Position numbers and translations under genes: made by a program. Below are positions 1 through 10,958 of a stretch of DNA of 27,742 nt, piece by piece. This DNA comes from Perkinsus chesapeaki. Its lineage: Eukaryota > Perkinsozoa > Perkinsida > Perkinsidae. Position 1 is the first letter of the stretch, and each line of letters opens with the position of its first letter. The notes under the pieces are model-generated. The model did no database searches. It had not been told where the DNA came from and saw only the letters and a program-made list of their open reading frames with translations. The DNA lies in the NCBI GenBank assembly GCA_013115145.1, contig JAAPAO010000360.1, positions 8,990-36,731 on the forward strand, in the 5' to 3' direction.

Positions 1-117
1 CACTGCCAACCGACTTCTTCATCTCAAAGTGGATCATCGAATCCACTGCCAACCGACTTCTTCATCTCAAAGTGGATCATCGAATCCACTGCCAACCGAC
101 TTCTTCATCTCAAAGTG
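1..117. repeat. 43-bp tandem repeat, 2.7 copies
   Basis: Units begin at 1, 44 and 87 with CACTGCCAACCGACTTCTTC. The visible bases match exactly between copies, and the third copy stops near 117. The array runs off the left edge, so its full size is unknown. The period is not a multiple of three and one minus frame closes with a stop in each full unit, so this is probably noncoding. The lack of divergence suggests recent expansion or ongoing homogenisation. Confidence 0.9.
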
Positions 118-237
118 CTTTTTTCGAGTTCTTCTTCGGCAACAAGAGTCTTATCTCCTATCCGACGTGAAAGCTTTTTCTTAATTTTTTCGCCGCAAGT
201 TCTTTTTCAATTTTTCCTTGTCTGATTGATAAGTTTT

Positions 238-861
238 TTAGTTTGTTCCTCGAGGAAGCGTATCGCCGTCTGGATCGAGCCAAGGCCCATCGTACAAAGA
301 AGTAGCTGTGAACGGCGGTTCGACTGATAAAGACGATTTTGTACATGTTAAGTGAAGCGACGATTCTGATATCAGATTTAAATGTTTATTTTTATAAGGG
401 GGGACATCATCGCTGAGACTGTAAAGTGTTGAGTTGATAGTCATATACAACAGTTTCATATGATGAAGTGGGCCAAGTTAATTCTCGGTTCCCCTCAAGT
501 CTGCCTTATCCAACGATTTTGATCGATCTTACGCTTATCCCGAGAGAAACACCAGATGAGGCTGTCGCGAGCGGGTATTCCTTTTTGCACCAAATTGGCG
601 GGATAAGTTGGTAAATGTGTAGTTCTAATAGAAGCTCCTGGCAACAGAGGAATACCTAGTGAATACCGATGACAAATGTGAAGTGGTAAAGTTGATCTTT
701 TTGGTCAGCACTGAGCATTGCCTTCGAATCGTCACTGTGGGTTCTATATCTGTACGCAGTGTTATGGATTGACTAGGTCTGCCTGCATTGTCGTGAGCTG
801 CGTTACTAGTGTCACACAAGCATGGTAAGAAACATACACTGCACGAAACGATAGCATCCAT
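238..861 (-). CDS. Tentative three-exon gene, possible secreted protein of 152 aa
   Basis: I do not recognise this protein. A minus-strand model with exons 861-656, 624-553 and 418-238 keeps one frame and gives 152 codons plus a stop. The introns (31 and 134 nt) have GT and AG ends, and the phases match at both joins. The N-terminus is Cys-rich and mildly hydrophobic (about residues 1-20, MDAIVSCSVCFLPCLC), which could be a weak signal peptide. The tail is rich in Ser, Pro and Asp (SLYDGPWLDPDGDTLPRG). It lies downstream of the EGF/TM gene on the same strand. The only support is frame and splice-phase consistency, so part of it could be chance. Confidence 0.3.
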
Positions 862-1337
862 CTTCTTATCAACTGATCTGGATGCCTGGATGGTATCTCT
901 TCTTATAAACCCGTGAGAACATCAACGGATTAAGGAGACAATAGTTACTCGGATACGACTGCTCTGAACAGATCTGATAATATCTAACGCGGTCATCCTC
1001 GAACGAATGAAACGAATGTTATATGGCAAACATCATTCCTTGAGTTTCAAAGTTCAATTCCAGACCAGTTGGTTAAGATGATAATAATGATATCTTCATG
1101 AACCTGGCATTTACCCCACCAACACAGGGCGACGCTGGAATCTACCTATTATGCAAATTGAGGAGAAACCTATACAGTTATTGAGGACATCGTAGTGGCA
1201 AAGACATAACACCACATTGACAAACTCAAGCGAGGAGCGCTTGACGGTTTGAAAACCAATAAGGAAATAAATATGACAACTAAAGGATGACAAAACGGAT
1301 GCATTGTTGTTGCAGCGAACAAGAGACGTTAGCATCA
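862..1337. other. Spacer with no clear gene
   Basis: This is the spacer between the tentative gene and the 3' end of the EGF/TM gene. A minus-strand open frame at 1111-1341 is Cys- and Leu-rich but starts inside the neighbouring coding exon and has no matching splice partner. I read it as 3' untranslated or intergenic sequence. No RNA gene or repeat was seen. Confidence 0.4.
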
Positions 1338-1613
1338 TCAAGCCTGGTCGGTAGTAACCATCTTACTATCCCCGTCGATGTGAGATGTGCTACGAACCCG
1401 TTTCAGGCAGCACATCAATATAAAGCCAAACAGTACGAGGATGATGAAGACACCTATGCCAATAAGAAGATCTGCATTCCTGATAAAAGAGGAACAGAGT
1501 CTGTGCCCCCGAATGAGAGCGGTTTACCAAGACAAGTACTGACAACGGTCTCCTTCTGTCCAGAAGTCGCAGGAACATCCCCACATGACGCAGACCCCAT
1601 GGGTGCCGCAAAC
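1338..1613 (-). CDS. EGF-like domain plus transmembrane anchor, last two exons of a surface protein
   Basis: Two minus-strand exons, 1613-1528 and 1479-1338, join in phase across a 48-nt GT-AG intron. The first encodes an EGF-like module with six cysteines (CGTHGVCVMWGCSCDFW, then CQYLS) in the spacing of the C-terminal half of an EGF fold. The second follows with a hydrophobic helix (DLLIGIGVFIILVLFGFILM), a CCLKR basic stop-transfer region and a short tail ending SKMVTTDQA. The product is therefore probably a type I single-pass surface protein with extracellular EGF and a cytoplasmic tail of about 25 residues. The upstream exons, which should lie between 1614 and about 2100, could not be placed, so the gene is partial here. 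It resembles in architecture the larger EGF/TM gene at 19.5-22.5 kb. Confidence 0.6.
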
Positions 1614-2178
1614 CTGAGCTAGAGATTATCTTTGTGAAACTGCAGTGGCCCCACGTTTTGGGCGATCAAACAGTCTGGAAGTATCGTACTCGACATATGA
1701 CGGAAAGTCGGTATGAAGTTGCCTTGAATGCTAATAACAGTAGCTATCGTACTCTTAACGCAAAGACGCATTCCCGGTCAAATAAAGAGATGTCCTTTTA
1801 AAACATGTCATCAATCAACCTCGAAGGAATCATTTAAGATATCTAATGAGTGGGAGAATCAGCTCAAGATACACCTGCTTTTCGACCTGCTTTTGGTGAC
1901 AGGAAACCGGCGGCCACTAAGATATTTTAAGGACCGACAAACAGAGGGCATTTAAAGCAGATACTCAACAGGGACTCTATAATGAGAAGGAAGATCCTAA
2001 CAATGACAACTACACCTCCCCTCTACGCAGCACGCGAGTTTGGCAACCGTGGTGACGCGATTTAGCGACGCGAAGGGGTGTAGAGGAACATCAAGATAGC
2101 AAGTAGTGATGCCTGAGCGCATTTTAAGGGTCGCCATTTCCACCACCGAAGAGGTAAATAACCAGGGTTATTTCTTGA
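1614..2178. other. Unresolved 5' exons of the EGF/TM gene and divergent promoter region
   Basis: Minus-strand frames between 1620 and 1990 contain short open stretches (for example around 1625-1760) that could be upstream exons of the EGF/TM gene, but I found no phase-consistent chain. The segment to 2178 separates two divergent genes and must hold both promoters. It contains several GACGCG-type motifs near 2033-2075. No TATA-like box stands out. Confidence 0.35.
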
Positions 2179-4761
2179 ATGTCCGCATCATCATTGTTTC
2201 GAAAGTCCATATCAAGATTCCGCAGTATCATTGCAATCAACCTATTATGTATCTTTTACTGTACATTATACTGTATCGTCGGTCCGGCTATGATACTGCT
2301 AAACGCTCACATCTTCACCAAAACTGATTTTGCCTTCCCCATCAGCGTCTCAAGCTTCGGAATGCTTGCATGTGTCTTCATAACTCGCCTTATCGTTGCC
2401 ACAGGTGAGTTTAATTACAGAAAACTTTACGGAATTAATGGAAGATATAACTAATCAATACAATACTAACAGGAATGAATTTACGATTGATATAATAAGT
2501 TCAAAGCTAACTTCATACCTACGTAAAAGTCATAGTTTTCACAAAAATGGTACAAGTCACGCAACAGTGAAAACTGACGAGATTTTTTTTCTCTTCATTT
2601 CGACAAACCTCGCCATTTCGACCATTTCTCCTGTTTTAAAGATTCTTCTCCTTTTCTCGATTTCACTACAGTGGGTGTGTTTCTCATTTCTGGAAGATCT
2701 AAAAATCGAGCGAAATTTTGAGGGAGACATTCATCAACCTCAAAGATATACACTCCTGAAATTTGGATCCAAAATATGTTTCAAACCAAAAAGCAACATA
2801 AACCTCACGGCTCCGTCTGGTGTAACTCTTGAGGTATAACACTTGCCAGGTATAATAGTACCGAATACAAAGCCCACGAAGGCATACTGGTTCACGCGTT
2901 TGCTGCCATTGGGCCTCAATGCAGCGATTACTATATGTGCTGGAAATATGGTTTATAAATACTTATCGGTGTCATTCACACAAATGTTGAAAGCTCAAAG
3001 CCCATTATACATTTTAATGGTTATGATAATCTTCAGGGTGCGGGTAAGATACGATTACCTTCGTTGTCGACTCAGAGGAATCTTTCGAGGAGTAAATTCC
3101 TATTGTTCAACAAGAATTTCTCAAAAACTTAAATTTTCTCATCTCGCCATCAATGTTGCCGAATTTTTTCTTTTCAAGCATTTCTTGGCGAAATTGTCGC
3201 CGCCATTAAACATTTTCAAAATTGATGAGCGAGCTGGATGAATGCTACAAAGGGCTTTGGTGAAATGGAACAAACATTTCGAGACGGGAGGGAAATTTGA
3301 AAAAAAACTTAGATTTTTCGTAAATATACATCGTTATCGTTACATTCGATATTCTAATGTGACCAAAACCATCCTGACAAGAGGAGGCCGTTTTCACGGA
3401 ATGATCCCTGAGTGTCTTACGCACTGAAAATGCTCGAGGACCATTTTAGGATACTTTTCATGTTACTAGCTCGAGAGTGTAAATTATTCGGGCGGCAGTG
3501 AAACGTATGCATGCTCATCACCCTTCGACATGCTCAGTTGAGCAATATCATTTTGCCGCTGGGGCGCTCAACTAGGAGACCAGCGCGGCCGGGAGACACA
3601 CAAATCCTGTCCGTGTCAACACACGGCAACTCGCGTGTGGTGGATTGTGAAAACGTGATTTCCCGAAACTTCAAAGAATCTTCAATTTCAATATAAAGCT
3701 TTTTTCAGATGCCTTCATGCCGTTCAATAACATCCGTTGTGATTATAACAATTGGAACTTGCATTGCCTCAATCGGCGAAATCAGATTCTCCTGGATTGG
3801 GTTTTCCCTGCAAACTTTAGCGGGGCTCACGGAGGCCATCAAACTCGTTTTATTGCAGACGTCTATGGCAGGTGAGCCAGCAGAAAAATTCAAAATTTTA
3901 CGGAAAACTTCAAAATTTTCCGGAAAATTCAGAAATTGTGCTCAAAAAATTAAATTTGTCTGACTTCCACCTCTATTACATGCAAAATCAGTTTTAGCGC
4001 GGAGATATGTTCAAAAGATTGAACATGAAACTGGTTCGCAGAAAAAAAAGGTTCCTCGTAGAAGAGCGAACAGCTTGCGGAAACATCTCTCCATCAGCGC
4101 TTCGAAGGTCGGGAAGTACCCTAGATTTGCGAAGATGCAATAGAAAATACGTTACCAGAGAAGATGCATGCCTCAAATGGGATCCTTCTAGGCCTAGCAC
4201 TTTTCTATTGCTCTCTACAGATCTACAGAGAGTACTGAGAGACCAGATCTGGTCAGTCTATGACTGTTGATATTTTTTTCAGATGATAATCTCTCCCCGT
4301 TCGAGTCGCTCCTCTTCATGTCGACTACAACCGGGCTCTGCCAAGCAGTTTTTGCCGTCGCTTTCGAGCCGACTGCATTGCCGTCACTCGTCGATCAACC
4401 GACTTCAACATTGCTTTTGCTACTCGGTAAGGGACTTAAGCTTCCGAACTTTTCATAATATTATTTTTCCACAGCCTCGAGTGTTCTGGGTGCCATTGTG
4501 AATCTCCTAACCCTCCAAGTCATCAACTACACTTCGGGGCTGGCCTTGAAGCTTCTGGGGGTTTTCCGCAACAATCTGCCTGTTGTACTCTCGACATTAT
4601 TCTTGCACGAAGAAATTTCGCTTGTGCAGTTTTTTGGTTATATAACAAGCGTTGTCGGTTTTCTCTGGTACACTCATCTACAATCGTATCCGACCTCACC
4701 GGTTGAGGTCGAGCCTGATGATGATAAGGCGATCGAGCTGGAGGAAGGTCGCGCGGAATAG
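2179..4761 (+). CDS. SLC35/TPT-type drug/metabolite transporter (nucleotide-sugar or sugar-phosphate antiporter)
   Basis: Five exons, 2179-2404, 2850-3043, 3709-3871, 4283-4426 and 4475-4761, join in phase across GT-AG introns of 445, 665, 411 and 48 nt to give 337 aa. That is the usual length for the TPT/SLC35 branch of the DMT superfamily, which exchanges nucleotide sugars or sugar phosphates across Golgi, ER or plastid-type membranes. Recognisable family stretches are the N-terminal helix ending MILLNAHIFTKTDFAFP (about 38-54), the middle GEIRFSWIGFSLQTLAG (about 163-179) and the C-terminal LKLLGVFRNNLPVVLS (about 263-278), followed by EEISLVQFFGYITSVVGF. About nine to ten hydrophobic segments are visible. 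The tail after the last helix is acidic (EPDDDK). The start is fixed by an in-frame TGA directly before the ATG. Substrate cannot be read from the sequence. Confidence 0.88.
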
Positions 4762-5894
4762 TCGACATCGTCGGCTTCACGTTCACGACCATTACAATGT
4801 ACACACGATTTTTTTCACCTTGCGGCGATGTTGAGTTTGTAAATTTTGAGGGTCTGAAGGCATAGAAGGGAACTTAATCACTTCTAGAAGAGATACACTT
4901 GATGTCTCTCATTTCACTAGGGGCTTTTTAATAGCAATTTCCTACTACGGAAGAGTAACTGATGAAAGCGTCGGGGGACACTCTGCCGTGGGTGGCTCTC
5001 TGGAGGGGACAGATGAACACAACAATAATAATCTTTTATTCTCGCAGAAACGCAGTTTTTAATTCACCATTTCCAGAACGATCGCATTTTGGATAGAAGA
5101 GAGTTATTCTTTGTTAATGTGTGTCGAGAAGTCTAAACCGACAGCGAAAGCAAAAGGAAAGGCCAAAAAGTGAAACGCATAAAAGAGCGAAATAACGATT
5201 AAGTCAGGAAAGCCGCCGCGGCCGCGGGAAAAACTAAAGCTGGTGTTGACGCGCCGAGTAAACTGCAAGGGAGGGAAGCTGAGGAAAAAATAGCAAAGTA
5301 AATAATTATAGCCAATCGAACATTTATCTGTCCATATACTATCAGCACGGCCGCTTTATTTATGCAATAGTGAAATGTGTCTTTGTCAGAAATTCTACGG
5401 TACATGTACTTTGCAGATGTGTGTCTGAAGTTTCGTGGTGGCAAGACCTTTGTCAAGTCGTGCTTTGAGACAAAAGCACGGAAATTCAGGTTCCACAGCT
5501 TTTAATATACAATCTTAATCATACAGCATTTTTAGATCATTCTCAATCCCATCACGATTATTAACATAGTTTTAGCAATACTGAGCTATTACACACACTT
5601 TTATCTGTCCTTAAGAGCAGCGGAAATGTTTCGCAGAACTCTACAGATTTAGGAGGAGAATATTTTCACGTTCTACACTTGGACGTGTCGTCTGGCTGAA
5701 TGGCTATTCCAGCATTCAGTGTGGGAAAATGTGCACGTGGCTGCCTCCATCTGTATTCGAGCTTGAGAAGAATTTGAGGAAAATATGGAAAATACCGAGC
5801 AGCCAAAAACGCGATTCTTGACCATAATTCCCGTATAAAACGGTGATGAAATCCAGCTCACAAGTCATACCCATCGGTTGAGGAAGCCGAACAG
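4762..5894. other. Spacer between the transporter and the HOP2-like gene
   Basis: This stretch should contain the transporter 3' end and the promoter and first exon of the HOP2-like gene. A short GC-rich tract (GCCGCCGCGGCCGCGGG, near 5211) stands out from AT-rich surroundings. A minus-strand frame at 5199-5456 is hydrophobic but has no family signature or splice partner. Candidate first-exon ATGs for HOP2 are at 5729 and 5785, but neither reaches the next exon in the right phase. Confidence 0.4.
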
Positions 5895-7379
5895 ATATTC
5901 CCACACTGCCAGCATTGCTGACAAGGTACATGAAAGAGCAAAACCGCCCCTACAGCGCACAGAACGTTTTCGATAACCTCCACGGTATCGTGCCGAAAGC
6001 TCAAGTACAAAATCTGATGGAAAAACTGTCAAAACAGGATGAGAATCCACCGTTGGTCATGAAAGAGTACTGAAATACTTTCACTGCGCCACGAAATTAT
6101 TTTTCTAGGTATGGTGCACAGAAGGTATTCCTGTGCAATCAGAATCTTTTTGGGGATTGCTCGACTGAGAGTGTATTGAAGCTGGGTGGCGAGGTAGCTG
6201 ACATCGAGAAGACTTTGCCCACCTTGCGGACAGAACTGAGCAAAAGTGAGGCATATTCCTTTGTGCTGTAGTGTTTGAATGGCCTAGTAGGATATCCATA
6301 ATTGGTATTACCAAGGAAGTATAAGCCAGATGAAACCATTGAAGAGTTCGCAAGGCTCGGGAAAAAATGATGTCGAATCTCGAAATTGAATTTTAGTCGG
6401 GGCCGGATTTGATTCACCATTACGTTTCTGTGATAGGGGGAAACTCGGAACGAAGTTGGCCTAAGTGCTAGGAAAGATCATCTACTTCCCTCTCTCTATT
6501 CCTGAATATTTTCAAAATGATCGAAAGTACGCGTCTTTACTGTAGAAGTGAGATTCAAAAATTAGTGGTCATTAAGATTGGGGCAATGAGATCTTCCGGA
6601 GACTTTTATTTTACTCTTCAATCATCTTTATCTAGCACAGATGGTTCAGTAGTGATTATTTCACAGAGATAAGTCATCGTTCTTGTTTCCTAGTCTCCTC
6701 TGAGATATCTCATCTGCGCAGTCAAAGCGAGCTCGAAGGCAAAGTCGAAGCCAACCGGAAACGAGTAGGCGACATGTCGATGCTCTTAATAACCAAGTCG
6801 ACAGGTTCGAGAGCTCGAGACTAGGATTGAGGCTATCCAGAAGGAAAGGCTGAAAGCTGGTGATGCAGGCCTGGAGGAAAAGCTTGAAGAAGCTCGATTG
6901 AAGTGAGACCGAATAAAATACTGATTGGGTTGCCCGAGCCTCCTACTTGGGGAACGCTACTCACATGTGCCTTGCGATTTAGTGATGCGGTCGATTTGAC
7001 AAGTCGATTCTAGAACTGCTTTAGATGTAAAATTCTGAAATCGGTTGTGAGCAATTCGGGTATTGCAAAATTCAGAAGGCAGCTTTAGAAAAAAGATATT
7101 TTTGGAGCTGGCCGATGAAGCAATTAACCGAACGCAAGTTGCAGTTGAAAACTCTGTTGTTTCTTCAACGTACTGATTTACCGAGTCTCATTTGTAATGC
7201 TCTCAGGTTCGGTGATCTCCACGAAACTGTGGCCAAACGCCGAAAACTGGTAAGGACTCGTTCTGTGCGGTGGCGGCGGTAAGCGTTTTTAGTGTATTTC
7301 AATTGTGTCGAGGATTGGCGAGATGATGAGTCTCTCGAACGAAGATGTATTTAACGAACTTGGTCTCGATAATGAATGA
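5895..7379 (+). CDS. HOP2: HOP2/TBPIP-like meiotic recombination factor
   Basis: Exons 5895-6066, 6109-6245, 6694-6764, 6805-6902, 7089-7169, 7207-7278 and 7313-7379 join in phase to about 232 codons, matching the usual 215-230 aa of HOP2 (PSMC3IP). The winged-helix core is clear: EQNRPYSAQNVFDNL, then KEYGAQKVFLCNQNLF. A coiled coil follows (IEKTLPTLRTELSK through ELETRIEAIQKERLKAG). The C-terminal acidic signature NEDVFNELGLDNE corresponds to the family's typical EE.GIE.DED ending. In known organisms HOP2 pairs with MND1 and stimulates DMC1/RAD51 strand exchange on chromosomes in meiosis. Introns are 42, 448, 40, 186, 37 and 34 nt. The first exon is unresolved: translation may begin at the internal ATG at 5930 or in an unplaced upstream exon. 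The 6903-7088 intron could also hide a small exon, because part of the usual helix before the KR-rich segment looks short. Confidence 0.8.
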
Positions 7380-7525
7380 TCTCATTGGTGTTATCATTTT
7401 TATAGCATGCAATATAATTTCTCCATTTCGTATGATTTGACTTATCAACAAAGTGGGTAACCGAGAACCGCCGCGTTATCCGTTATTCTTTGTACCACTT
7501 AGTCCTAGACTTAAGATTCAATTCG

Positions 7526-8050
7526 ATGTTCCCGCAAGTGACACCTTTCTTCACTCCTTTACCAACGCAACAGCCTTTACTTAATACTTGGAAACCAACA
7601 ATACCGAACACGAGGCACCCATCGGTTATACTCTCCCAGCCAACTAAACCGAGTACACCTCAGCAAGAGCCGGTTGTTGCCGTTAAGAACGAGACGAGAA
7701 AAAGTCACATTGAGGAATTGAATGTGAAAAGGGAAAGCGCGATAATGAGCAGCCGGAGCAAAGTCGGGATGTCTGAAGTCCCACGTCGGAGCTTTTTGGG
7801 CCACGACCACTTATTCAAGTACAGGCAGAGAAGTGGAGGGAGCGAGATGTCGGGTGACCTGGTGAGCATCGAAGATGTTGAAGAGCTCCGCAAGAAGGCC
7901 ACATCGCTACGCTACAGGGTGGCAAAGTTGAAGCTGGAGAAGGAGAGGGACGAACGGATTATCGGCAATTTACTCGACTTCTTGATGAGCTTTCGAGACG
8001 GTAAACTTCTGGTTGAGCAGCTCCGTTTTGAGAACCGCATTGCGTGTTAA
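7526..8050 (+). CDS. Coiled-coil protein of unknown function, 174 aa
   Basis: A single open frame starts at the first ATG (MFPQVTPFF, 7526) and ends at TAA 8048-8050. It begins 146 nt after the HOP2 stop, on the same strand. Residues 1-60 are Pro/Thr/Gln-rich and look disordered (PLPTQQPLLN, PTKPSTPQQEP). The middle is basic. Residues about 116-170 form a strongly charged, leucine-spaced helix (VEELRKKATSLRYRVAKLKL, then EKERDERIIGNLLDFLM) suggestive of a coiled-coil dimerisation segment. I recognise no named family. Leucine and charge spacing suggest a structural or adaptor role, which is inference. Being intronless is unusual in this window. Confidence 0.6.
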   Translation: MFPQVTPFFTPLPTQQPLLNTWKPTIPNTRHPSVILSQPTKPSTPQQEPVVAVKNETRKSHIEELNVKRESAIMSSRSKVGMSEVPRRSFLGHDHLFKYRQRSGGSEMSGDLVSIEDVEELRKKATSLRYRVAKLKLEKERDERIIGNLLDFLMSFRDGKLLVEQLRFENRIAC

Positions 8051-8606
8051 GGATAATGTTGTCAGTTTGTAAATTAGTTGAGTTATTATATCAACCTTAA
8101 ATAACGTGGTCAACGCAAATACATTATGCACGGTGCGATCAATACAACCACCGCGTATTTCTATAAGCCGACGAGTAAGGAAAAAAACAACTCGGACAAT
8201 GTGTTTGAGGCCCTCAGAGCCGACCGTTCCCGAATACACCGATGGTATTCCTCATCGTAGATAAAACACTGCCTTGCAACAGCTCCGTTGAACGCAGCTT
8301 CCTGTCGTTTAGAGTCCTATATAACAAACAAGAGTTGGAGGGCAAGAAGTGAAACGAATTGCTAGGAGGTGCAAGTTTGCAAGAGGCAGTGCATCTTGGG
8401 TGGTGCGGTCTAGCTCAGGTGTTGTGCTATGCGAGCTAACTGTTATTACATGTACTTGTACAGTTGTTGTTCTATAATCTTGATTGATGATTTTTTTCTC
8501 AATCATGCCGTGGTTTTGCTGGTCACTCGGTTCGCAGACCCTTTGTCACGCTGTGACCTCGCCTGTGACGCTTGGATCTGCAGCTCCCTAATTATCGGTT
8601 AGCTTA
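8051..8606. other. Spacer, nothing recognised
   Basis: No coding chain, RNA gene or clear repeat was found. Minus-strand frames at 7970-8239 and 8309-8506 have no signature and no splice support. This should include the 3' end of the coiled-coil gene. Confidence 0.4.
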
Positions 8607-8826
8607 GTCGATTTTCTGGTGCTCGATGTGCAGTTTGTAAGTTACGTCGTGACTTCGTTACGCAACGCTCGATTCGCTGTATCTCGGTTACGCTGCGACT
8701 GCGTTTGTTGCGCGATGCTTGATTTGCAGATTCTAGCCATGCTGTGACTGCGTTTGTTATGTGATGGTCGATTTGCCGACTCCAGTCGTGCTGTGACTGC
8801 GCTTGTTATGCGATGCTTGATTTGCA
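8607..8826. repeat. Degenerate ~49-bp tandem repeat, about 4 copies
   Basis: Well-aligned units begin at 8662, 8712, 8761 and 8810 (spacings 50, 49, 49), with core GCTGTGACTGCGTTTGTTAT followed by GCGATGCTTGATTTGC. An older, more diverged unit seems to precede at about 8607. The copies differ by several substitutions, so this array is older than the neighbouring 38-bp array. The sequence is unrelated to that array apart from GC-rich tetramers. Confidence 0.75.
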
Positions 8827-9033
8827 TCGCGGTTCCTTTAATATGGTTCCTTTAATATGTAAGTTGTCAAGTTGCTAATTTCTCAGCTCCTGTTTGGGGG
8901 TGTAGCCGCTTCGTTGGTTTCCTCGGCAGTTACTTAGAAATTCGAACATGACGAGTCGCCATCAGTGAGTTGATGCGGCTTGGTTGAAGTCGGTCGCAGA
9001 GCCGTTACCTGACGCAGTGTGGGCGATGTTACT

Positions 9034-10170
9034 TGGTAGCCGCTCGCAGATGCGGCATGGTTGATGCTACCTGGTAGCCGCTTGCAGATGCGGCGTGGTC
9101 TACGATACTTGGTAGCCGCTCGCAGATGCGGTCTAGCTGATGTTACCTGGCAGCCGCTTGCAGATGCGGCTTGGTCTATGATACTTGGTAGCCGCTCGCA
9201 GATGCGGTCTAGCTGATGTTACCTGGTAGCCGCTCGCAGATGCGGCCTGGCTGATGTTACCTGGTAGCCGCTTGCAGATGCGGTCTAGCTGATGTTACCT
9301 GGCAGCCGATTGCAGATGCGGCTTGGTCTATGATACTTGGTAGCCGCTCGCAGCTGCGGTCTAGCTGATGTTACCTGGTAGCCGATTGCAGATGCAGCTT
9401 GGTCTATGACACTTGGTAGCCGCTTGCAGATGGGGTCTAGCTGATGTTACCTGGTAGCCGCTTGCAGATGCGGCTTGGTCTATGATACTTGGTAGCCGCT
9501 CGCAGATGCGGCCTGGCTGATGTTACCTGGTAGCCGCTTGTAGATGCGGTCTAGCTGATGTTACCTGGTAGCCGCTTGCAGATGCGGCTTGGTCTACGAT
9601 ACCTGGCAGCCGCTTGCAGATGCGGTCTGGCTTATGTTACCTGGATGCCGCTTGCAGATGTGGAGCGGTCCATGAAACTGGGTAGCCGCACGCAGATGCG
9701 GGGTGGTTGATGTTACTCGGTAGCCGCACGCAGATGCGGGGTGGTTGATGTTACTCGGTAGCCGCTCGCAGATGCGGTCTGGCTGATGTTACCTGGTAGC
9801 CGCTCACAGATCCGGCAAGATTGAGGTTGCTTGGCAGCCGCTACTAGCGGCCCGCTACCTGCTGCGGCTTGGTTGACGATACATTGTGAGCCGCTCGCTG
9901 ATGCGGACTGGCTGATGTTACTAGGTGGGCGGCCCACCGTGGGCCGTTTGCAGATGCGGCGTGGTTGATGTTACTTGATGAGCCGCTTGCTGATGCGGTT
10001 TGGCTGATGTTACTCGGTAGCCGCGCGCGAATGCGGCATGGTTGATGTCACTTGGTAGCCGATCGCACATGCAGCGTGGATGATGTTACTTGGTGTTACT
10101 TGGTAGACGCTCGCAGATGCGGCGAGGTTGATGTTAGTTGGTAGCTGCTCGCCGATGCGGATGCGCTAGT
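9034..10170. repeat. 38-bp minisatellite with one hairpin per unit, about 29 units
   Basis: Units starting GGTAGCCGC occur at 9034 and then every 38 bp up to 9832: 22 units in perfect register with no indel. About seven more irregular units follow to about 10170, and degenerate precursors begin near 8980. Each unit contains AGCCGC, an 8-nt loop, then GCGGC(T), a potential stem-loop. Two unit types (ending GGTCTA-GATACTT or GTCTAGCTGATGTTACCT) alternate over parts of the array, giving a 76-bp dimer. The units lack a continuous useful reading frame. The array separates the gene-dense left part from the cathepsin cluster. Confidence 0.95.
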
Positions 10171-10958
10171 GCTATTTGGCGAGCCACCAGTAGAGCCGCT
10201 GTATGGATCGGTTAATGGTACGTGTTGAACGGTCTATTCATTTGAATAACGAATAAAAGAGGTACATGGTACGGTGGTATGAGTCACAACGACTTCCCCC
10301 TTGGACCATAACCTACCCGTGATCCGGTTTGGGAGAATTGTGGATCTGCTCATCTGTGCAAGCCACCATGTCGGTGTGTGGCTGGCATATCTTGCCCACA
10401 GATTTTTACGATCTCCCAGATCACGGATTGTTTCATAGCCCAAGGGCGGGTGCTGTCGAGCTTGACAGAGTTGGGTGGGATACTGTGTATGTGTATCAGA
10501 ACTGCAGAAGGAAACTTGCAGAGAATAATACATAATAAGAACGTTTAACACACCAGACAAGGAACATGACGTCCGTTACAAGCGTGATGCCTTAACTAGA
10601 GCACTAGAACAGGTGGACAACAGCACTAACTAACAGCACAAGAGGTGGCTTGGGTTTCTAAACCATGTCAAAAGCCGTACAGCGTTCGATTCAGCGCTTA
10701 AGCTACTTTCGTATCAGAAAGACTCACCACCCTTCGTTTTTATTTGATAAATCCTCGGGATCCGTCTCATTTCTGACCTCGCTGTAGTTATGTTGGTGAA
10801 CATGCTCACGCGTTCGAATTGTCTCACATTCCCTCCCGGAACACTGCAGCGCGCTAAAACAACTCCGGCATAACCCACCCAATTTAATATATTGAATTCA
10901 TTTAGCTCGACCCAGCCGCTCCTCCAGAGGTTGTTTCACTTCTACATGTCTATCACTT
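10171..10958. other. Spacer between the minisatellite and the cathepsin cluster
   Basis: No supported gene. A minus-strand open frame (10234-10560, 108 aa) has no motif and overlaps the tail of the repeat. The last 150 bp before 10959 should hold the promoter of the first cathepsin relative. TTTAATATATTGAATTC near 10881 is the most AT-rich part, and no defined box is claimed. Confidence 0.4.

Noticed and set aside
1287-1622. Plus-strand open frame of 111 aa
   Set aside because: It is antisense to the EGF and transmembrane exons, which have clear domain content and in-phase splicing on the minus strand.
9034-10170. CRISPR array
   Set aside because: Repeats are head-to-tail 38-bp units with no unique spacers of constant size, no associated genes and a eukaryotic setting. 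It is a minisatellite.
10234-10560. Minus-strand open frame of 108 aa
   Set aside because: No motif, no splice partner, and it overlaps the fading end of the minisatellite.
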